This document shows positions 35,449-39,855 of a DNA stretch of 39,855 bases, one piece after another (the first letter of the stretch is position 1; each line of letters starts with the position of its first letter). This DNA comes from an uncultured Clostridia bacterium (GTDB taxonomy: Bacteria > Bacillota > Clostridia > Christensenellales > Pumilibacteraceae), in assembly GCA_947589465.1 (NCBI GenBank), contig CANQAE010000010.1, forward strand, positions 1 to 39,855, given 5' to 3'. Under the pieces are notes generated by a model. It searched no databases, had not been told where the DNA came from, and saw nothing but the letters and a program-made list of their open reading frames with translations. The position numbers were made by a program, and so were the translations under genes.

Positions 35449-37566
35449 TTGCAGGTCGTTTTTTCGAAAAATCTCGGATATTGTTCGGGAGTAAAAAGGG
35501 CTATCGAACTTGCCGAAGCCAATGCGCCCGACGTATGCACGTTTGGCGAACTCACGCACAACGAATGGGTCATAAGATCGCTTGAAGCCAAGGGAATAAA
35601 GGTCGCGCACACCGCCAGTGAAATAACTGCGAGCAAGGTCATAATCCGCTCGCACGGAGTTGGCAAAGACGATTACGACGCGATAGTTGCTACGGGGAAG
35701 CAAGTTATTGACGCGACTTGCCCGTTCGTTCGCAAGATCCACGAAATAGTCAAAGAGCATTACGACAACGGTTTTCATATAGTGATAGTGGGGGATCGCG
35801 AACATCCCGAAGTCAAAGGCATAAACGGCATGTGCGGCGGCACGGCGACGATAATATCGAGCGAGGACGAACTCGAAGCCGTTTACGAGTACGAAAAGGC
35901 GTGTTTTGTAAGTCAAACGACAGTTCCGGCGAAAATATATGCTAATATCGTAAAAAAAATCAATAAAGACCGTCTAAAAACAGTTGAAATTTTCGACACA
36001 ATTTGCTATACTACTATGGTAAGGCAAGAGGAAGCCGAAAATTTGGCTCGGAAGTGTACCGTAATTTTGGTTTTGGGGAGCACCAAAAGCAAGAATACGA
36101 AAATGCTTTTCGATATTTGCAAGAATATTTTGAGCCGAACTTTTCTTATCGACTGTCTTAACGAATTAAAAAAAATTAAATTTAGTCCCGACGATATGGT
36201 AGGAGTATTAGCGGGCGCGTCGACTCCGATGGAGTTGATTATGGAGGTTAAAAGTTACATGAGTCAAAATGTTGGAGAGGTTTTTGTTTCGGACGAACTC
36301 AAAGCAGGTGTAGAAGAATCTCTCGTGAGTTACCGTGAAGGTAAAAGAGTGAAAGGCAAAGTTATTTCCGCAGACGACAAGGGCATAAGGCTCAGCATCG
36401 GCGGCAAATACGACGGAATCATTTACGCAAACGAAGTAAATATCGATGAGCCGTACAATCCCTCGGATTTTCCCGAAGGCATGGAGATCGAAGCGATCAT
36501 TACCGGCAAAAAAGATGCCGATACAGATTGTATTCCTTTGTCGAAGCGCAGAGTCGATCTCATTAAAGAAGGCGACAAGATCGTAGATTCCATCCGCGAA
36601 GGTCAGGTTTTCGAAGTGATTGCAAGCAGCGATACGAAAGGCGGTTTGCTCGCAAGACTCGGAACTTACACGGTATTCGTGCCTGCGTCGCAGGTAAAAG
36701 AAGTGGGATTTCCGAAAGATCTCAAAGTGTATGTAAAGAAAAAGTTGCGTCTTACCGCATTGGAAATAGACGATAACAGACATAAGATAATCGCCAGCCA
36801 GAAGAAAGTGCTTGAAGCCGAACGCAAAGAGCGCGAAGAAATTTTCTGGGCGAACGTGGTTCCCAACGTCGTAGTCAGCGGTACGGTAAAGCGAATAGCG
36901 TCGTTCGGCGCGTTCGTAAGCGTTGACGGATTCGACTGTCTTGCTCACATAGTCGATTTGTCCTGGAACCATATCAAGACGGCGGACGAAGTTTTGAAGA
37001 TAGGCGAAACGTACGATTTCCTTGTTTTGAGCGTCGATCGCGAAAAGGGTCATGTATCGCTCGGCTACAAACAACTTCAACCGCATCCGTTTACGTTGGC
37101 TATGCAGAAATATCCCGTCGGTTCGGTAGTGTCCGGCAAGGTAGTCAGCATAGTTCAGTTCGGCGCGTTTGTGCAGTTGGAGCCGGGTATCGAAGGACTT
37201 GTCCACGTGTCGGAAGCGTCCCATTCGTTTATAAAGAATATGAACGAGGTCGTAAAAATCGGCGATACGGTTGACGTGAAAGTGCTTGCGATAGACGAGC
37301 CCACGCGCAGGATCACTTTGAGCATAAAGGCATGTTTGCCCGAAGAACCGCAACCTGCCGAGGTCAAGAAGGAACTTACGGATGAGGAGCGCGAAGAACG
37401 CAACAAGAAGTTCTCCAATCGCCCGAAAAAGAGCGAACGCAAACCCAAGGAAGATGATGAGTCGCATAAAGAGTGGAACGAAGAATCCTCCAACAATCCT
37501 TTCGCCGATCTTCTTAAAAATTTGAATATCGACGAAAATCCTACCGAGAACAGCGAGAATAAATAA
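35449..37566 (+). CDS. ispH: Fusion of HMB-PP reductase IspH and ribosomal protein S1-like domains
   Basis: A 705-residue two-part protein. Residues 1-280 are IspH, the [4Fe-4S] enzyme ending the MEP isoprenoid pathway: cluster ligands Cys12, Cys92 and Cys187, plus L-T-H-N, R-S-H-G-V, E-H-P-E-V and the late S-x-N-T pattern as K-S-K-N-T. Residues about 300-640 hold four S1 RNA-binding domains, the last two being the most typical (S-F-G-A-F-V; Q-F-G-A-F-V). The tail (640-705) is charged. This fusion is known from clostridia. It starts at TTG 35449 behind GAAGGA. A promoter and a possible internal start lie inside the gene near the domain junction. Confidence 0.95.
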   Translation: MQVVFSKNLGYCSGVKRAIELAEANAPDVCTFGELTHNEWVIRSLEAKGIKVAHTASEITASKVIIRSHGVGKDDYDAIVATGKQVIDATCPFVRKIHEIVKEHYDNGFHIVIVGDREHPEVKGINGMCGGTATIISSEDELEAVYEYEKACFVSQTTVPAKIYANIVKKINKDRLKTVEIFDTICYTTMVRQEEAENLARKCTVILVLGSTKSKNTKMLFDICKNILSRTFLIDCLNELKKIKFSPDDMVGVLAGASTPMELIMEVKSYMSQNVGEVFVSDELKAGVEESLVSYREGKRVKGKVISADDKGIRLSIGGKYDGIIYANEVNIDEPYNPSDFPEGMEIEAIITGKKDADTDCIPLSKRRVDLIKEGDKIVDSIREGQVFEVIASSDTKGGLLARLGTYTVFVPASQVKEVGFPKDLKVYVKKKLRLTALEIDDNRHKIIASQKKVLEAERKEREEIFWANVVPNVVVSGTVKRIASFGAFVSVDGFDCLAHIVDLSWNHIKTADEVLKIGETYDFLVLSVDREKGHVSLGYKQLQPHPFTLAMQKYPVGSVVSGKVVSIVQFGAFVQLEPGIEGLVHVSEASHSFIKNMNEVVKIGDTVDVKVLAIDEPTRRITLSIKACLPEEPQPAEVKKELTDEEREERNKKFSNRPKKSERKPKEDDESHKEWNEESSNNPFADLLKNLNIDENPTENSENK
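35984..36012 (+). promoter_or_regulatory. Putative promoter inside ispH, upstream of the S1 part
   Basis: TTGAAA (35984-35989), 17-bp spacer, TATACT (36007-36012), with TGC before the -10. It lies within the IspH coding part. GGAGG (36243-36247) and an in-frame ATG (36259) downstream could start a free S1 protein. Confidence 0.45.
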
Positions 37567-37571
37567 CGGAT

Positions 37572-37602
37572 AGCCCTTGCTTATGCAGGGGCTTTTTGTT
37601 TT
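37572..37602 (+). terminator. Rho-independent terminator after ispH-S1
   Basis: AGCCCTTGC (37572-37580) pairs with GCAGGGGCT (37585-37593, one G-U) around TTAT, followed by TTTTGTTTT. Confidence 0.9.
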
Positions 37603-37630
37603 AACAATCGGCTTACTTCCGTCGTATATA
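37601..37630 (+). promoter_or_regulatory. Probable promoter of the dipeptidase gene
   Basis: TTAACA (37601-37606), 18-bp spacer, TATATA (37625-37630). The expected start falls at the ATG (37636), and no ribosome site is present. Confidence 0.5.
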
Positions 37631-37635
37631 AAATT

Positions 37636-38388
37636 ATGAAAATTTTCGATTTGCATAACGACGCATTGACGGGAGGGGGCAAAACCGATCATAACGACGC
37701 GGTTTATGCCATATGGACGACAAGACTTGACGGAAAAGCGGTGACGCAACTCTGCGCCGCCAACGAAAACAAAATGCTTGCAATGGAAGATTGCCGCGTG
37801 TGGCTCGATAGTCCCGAAGTTCTCGACGCGAAATTTTTGTATTGCGGGCTTACCTGGAACGAGTTCAACGGCTTGGCGGGCGGCGCGAAAAGTTTCGATC
37901 GTTTGACAAGCAAAGGCAGAGAACTTATCGCCATACTCAACGAACGCAAGATCGTTGTGGACACGGCGCACCTGAACAGCCGAAGTTTTTTTGATGTTGC
38001 GGAACGCGCCGACAGGATAATTTGTTCGCATACCTGTTTTTATGAAGTAAACAAGCATATTCGCAATTTGACACGCGACCAAATATCTGCTATAATAGAC
38101 AAAGGCGGGATCGTAGGACTTTGCTTTGTCGGCGATTTTTTGGGAAACGGCTCGATAGACGGAATAATTCGCCATATTGATTGGTTTTTGAGTTGTTTCG
38201 GCGACAAAAATCTTGCGATAGGCACCGACTTTTACGGTACGGACGACTTGCACGACGTGAAGTCATACAAAGATTTTTCCAAACTCACCGTCGCCATGAT
38301 AAAGCAAGGGTATTCGGACGCCGTGATACATAACATTTTTTATGCAAATGCATCGGCATATTTTTTTGAACAGAGGAAAATTCTATGA
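37636..38388 (+). CDS. Compact membrane-dipeptidase-like protein (peptidase M19)
   Basis: A 250-residue TIM-barrel metallopeptidase, clearly shorter than usual M19 members (about 310-400). All metal and active-site positions appear kept: His7 and Asp9 (D-L-H-N-D), bridging Glu51, His112 (V-D-T-A-H), His132 (C-S-H-T), Arg143 in R-N-L-T, and Asp198 (I-G-T-D-F). There is no signal peptide, so it is cytoplasmic. Bacterial members cleave dipeptides, often with a D-residue. The start ATG has no Shine-Dalgarno sequence. The stop overlaps purB by 4 bp. Confidence 0.88.
   Translation: MKIFDLHNDALTGGGKTDHNDAVYAIWTTRLDGKAVTQLCAANENKMLAMEDCRVWLDSPEVLDAKFLYCGLTWNEFNGLAGGAKSFDRLTSKGRELIAILNERKIVVDTAHLNSRSFFDVAERADRIICSHTCFYEVNKHIRNLTRDQISAIIDKGGIVGLCFVGDFLGNGSIDGIIRHIDWFLSCFGDKNLAIGTDFYGTDDLHDVKSYKDFSKLTVAMIKQGYSDAVIHNIFYANASAYFFEQRKIL
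38068..38096 (+). promoter_or_regulatory. Consensus promoter inside the dipeptidase gene, upstream of purB
   Basis: TTGACA (38068-38073), 17-bp spacer, TATAAT (38091-38096), plus TGC before the -10: a perfect match to the sigma-A consensus. It could drive purB (start 38385) separately from the dipeptidase gene. Confidence 0.6.
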
Positions 38389-39809
38389 AAGATTTGTACG
38401 AAAATCCACTTAACACACGCTATTCGTCGAAAGAAATGTCCCACTTGTTTTCGGATGATTACAAATTCACGCTGTGGCGCAAACTTTGGATCGCGCTCGC
38501 CGAAAGCGAAATGGAATTGGGGCTCAACATTACCCAAAAACAGATCGACGAAATGAAAGCGCACGTTGACGATATTAATTACGACGTTGCCGCCGCGCGC
38601 GAAAAAGAAGTTCGCCACGACGTTATGGCGCACGTTTACGCATTCGGCAAGCAAGCGCCGTCCGCCGAGCCTATAATTCACTTGGGCGCGACGAGTTGTT
38701 TCGTCACCGACAACGCCGAGGTAATAGTTATCGACAACGCGCTTAAATTGGTGCTTAAAAAGGTCGTCGCCGTGATGGACAAACTCGCGAGGTTTGCGGA
38801 CAAGTACAAAGATCTTCCCATTCTCGGATATACGCATTTGCAACCCGCGCAACTCACGACGCTCGGCAAACGCGCGTCGCTCTGGCTTCAAGATCTGTGG
38901 CTCGATTACGAATCGCTTACCGAACTCATTGCCAAGGTGCGTCTGCGCGGAGTTAAAGGGACCACGGGTACGCAGGCAAGTTTTTTGGATCTGTTCGGCG
39001 ACGGAAAAAAGGTGGACGAACTCGAACGAAAAGTCGTTGCCAAAATGGGTTACAAAGCCGCTTATGCGGTGACGGGACAAACTTATCCGCGCAAATTCGA
39101 TTATAATGTGCTGTGCGTGTTGTCGCAAATAGCCCAAAGCGCATATAAGTTCGCCAACGACCTGAGGATCCTCCAAAGTTTCAAGGAAATAGAGGAACCG
39201 TTCGAAAAATCGCAGATAGGTTCGTCGGCAATGGCGTACAAACGCAACCCGATGCGAAGCGAACGCATTTGCTCGCTCGCGAGATTTGTTATTTCCTTAC
39301 CGATAAACGAGGCGGTGACGGCAGGCACGCAATGGCTCGAACGTACTCTCGACGACAGCGCGAACAAGCGAATAACCATTTCGCAGGCGTTCCTCGCCGT
39401 GGACGGCATACTCAACATTTACAATAACGTTGCCGACGGTATCGTCGTATACGAAAAAGTCATTAACAAACATATAATGGCTGAACTGCCGTTTATGGCG
39501 ACCGAAAATATCATTATGGAATGCGTAAAACACGGCGGAAACAGGCAGGAACTTCACGAACATATAAGAGTTCACTCCATGGAAAGCGGAAAGCGCGTCA
39601 AGGAAGGACTCGACAACGACCTTATCGAGCGCATAAAAGGCGATGAAGTCTTTGCCGCCGTAAAAAATTCGGTTGACGATATGCTTACTCCGTCGGCATT
39701 TACGGGACGAGCAAAACAACAGGTCGAAAATTTTCTCAAACAATATATTGACCCCATACTCGAAAAACATTCCGCAGATCTCGATTTCAAAGCGGATTTG
39801 AAAGTTTAA
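38385..39809 (+). CDS. purB: Adenylosuccinate lyase
   Basis: A 474-residue member of the fumarase/aspartase family acting twice in purine synthesis (SAICAR cleavage and adenylosuccinate to AMP). Seen: R-Y-S-S-K-E-M near the start, H-D-V-M-A-H-V (catalytic region), H-L-G-A-T-S, G-Y-T-H-L-Q-P-A-Q, and the signature S-S-A-M-A-Y-K-R-N-P (about 280-289) with the catalytic Ser loop. Length fits the longer purB type (about 475) also found in clostridia and animals. It overlaps the dipeptidase gene by 4 bp with AGAGGA upstream. The last 46 bases of the window hold nothing recognisable. Confidence 0.97.
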   Translation: MKDLYENPLNTRYSSKEMSHLFSDDYKFTLWRKLWIALAESEMELGLNITQKQIDEMKAHVDDINYDVAAAREKEVRHDVMAHVYAFGKQAPSAEPIIHLGATSCFVTDNAEVIVIDNALKLVLKKVVAVMDKLARFADKYKDLPILGYTHLQPAQLTTLGKRASLWLQDLWLDYESLTELIAKVRLRGVKGTTGTQASFLDLFGDGKKVDELERKVVAKMGYKAAYAVTGQTYPRKFDYNVLCVLSQIAQSAYKFANDLRILQSFKEIEEPFEKSQIGSSAMAYKRNPMRSERICSLARFVISLPINEAVTAGTQWLERTLDDSANKRITISQAFLAVDGILNIYNNVADGIVVYEKVINKHIMAELPFMATENIIMECVKHGGNRQELHEHIRVHSMESGKRVKEGLDNDLIERIKGDEVFAAVKNSVDDMLTPSAFTGRAKQQVENFLKQYIDPILEKHSADLDFKADLKV

Positions 39810-39855
39810 GCAGCAAGAACGAGGGCAAAGTAGGCAAAAACAGACAAAACCAATT

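Noticed and set aside
36208..38253. 681-codon open frame on the - strand across ispH-S1, the terminator and the dipeptidase gene
   Set aside because: It lies opposite two well-supported genes, its product is rich in Phe, Arg, His and Tyr without any domain, and no ribosome site or promoter was seen. It results from the codon bias of the + strand genes.
39810..39855. Start of another gene after purB
   Set aside because: Too short to judge; no start codon with ribosome site or terminator is visible.

Overview
The window is an ordinary chromosomal segment of a Gram-positive bacterium of the phylum Firmicutes, most likely an uncultured member of the class Clostridia. The evidence is gene order: the end of a division and cell-wall cluster (murA-ftsQ-ftsA-ftsZ), the long run yicC-gmk-rpoZ-coaBC-priA-def-fmt-rsmB-rlmN-rpe-thiN-spoVM, inverted rpmB, then asp23-fakA-recG, all in the order known from Bacillus and clostridia. 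A SpoVM-like peptide, a GerW (YtfJ) homologue and a DacF-type carboxypeptidase point to endospore formation or a recent spore-forming ancestor. The genus cannot be fixed from the sequence alone. Every gene except rpmB lies on the + strand, many with 4-bp ATGA overlaps. No mobile element, CRISPR array, tRNA or rRNA was seen, and no stretch over 300 bases lacks a gene.

Layout. 1-3.7 kb: the end of murA, then ftsQ-ftsA-ftsZ from its own promoter with almost no leader. 3.9-4.3 kb: a small unknown gene. 4.3-8.6 kb: pcrA behind a 140-nt leader, then ligA. 8.6-18.8 kb: a housekeeping operon from a strong extended -10 promoter whose -35 overlaps the ligA stop codon. It covers RNA decay, GMP synthesis, RNA polymerase omega, CoA synthesis, replication restart, N-formyl-methionine handling, rRNA methylation, pentose phosphate and thiamine, and ends in a 22-codon spoVM-like gene. 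18.8-19.0 kb: rpmB on the - strand, sharing a bidirectional terminator with spoVM. 19.2-24.9 kb: asp23, fakA, recG, and a comEC homologue without the nuclease-like domain. 24.9-27.7 kb: DUF2953-like, gerW, dacF, rluB. 27.8-32.6 kb: a biotin-dependent sodium-pump decarboxylase operon holding both an acyl-CoA-type and a pyruvate/oxaloacetate-type carboxyltransferase. 32.6-37.6 kb: a flavoprotein, aroH, cmk, plsC and an ispH-S1 fusion. 37.6-39.8 kb: a compact M19 dipeptidase and purB.

How the genes work together. Most are core growth functions kept in ancient synteny. The accessory interest lies in the decarboxylase operon, which has all parts for moving a carboxyl group through a free biotin carrier to a Na+-exporting membrane subunit. 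Relative to the Bacillus order, remA, prpC-prkC-rsgA and spmA-spmB are missing at their usual places. Several promoters use an extended -10 (TGC or TGT before the hexamer) with very short leaders, and two genes (ftsQ and the dipeptidase) look leaderless. Two good promoters lie inside coding sequence, one in ispH and one in the dipeptidase gene.
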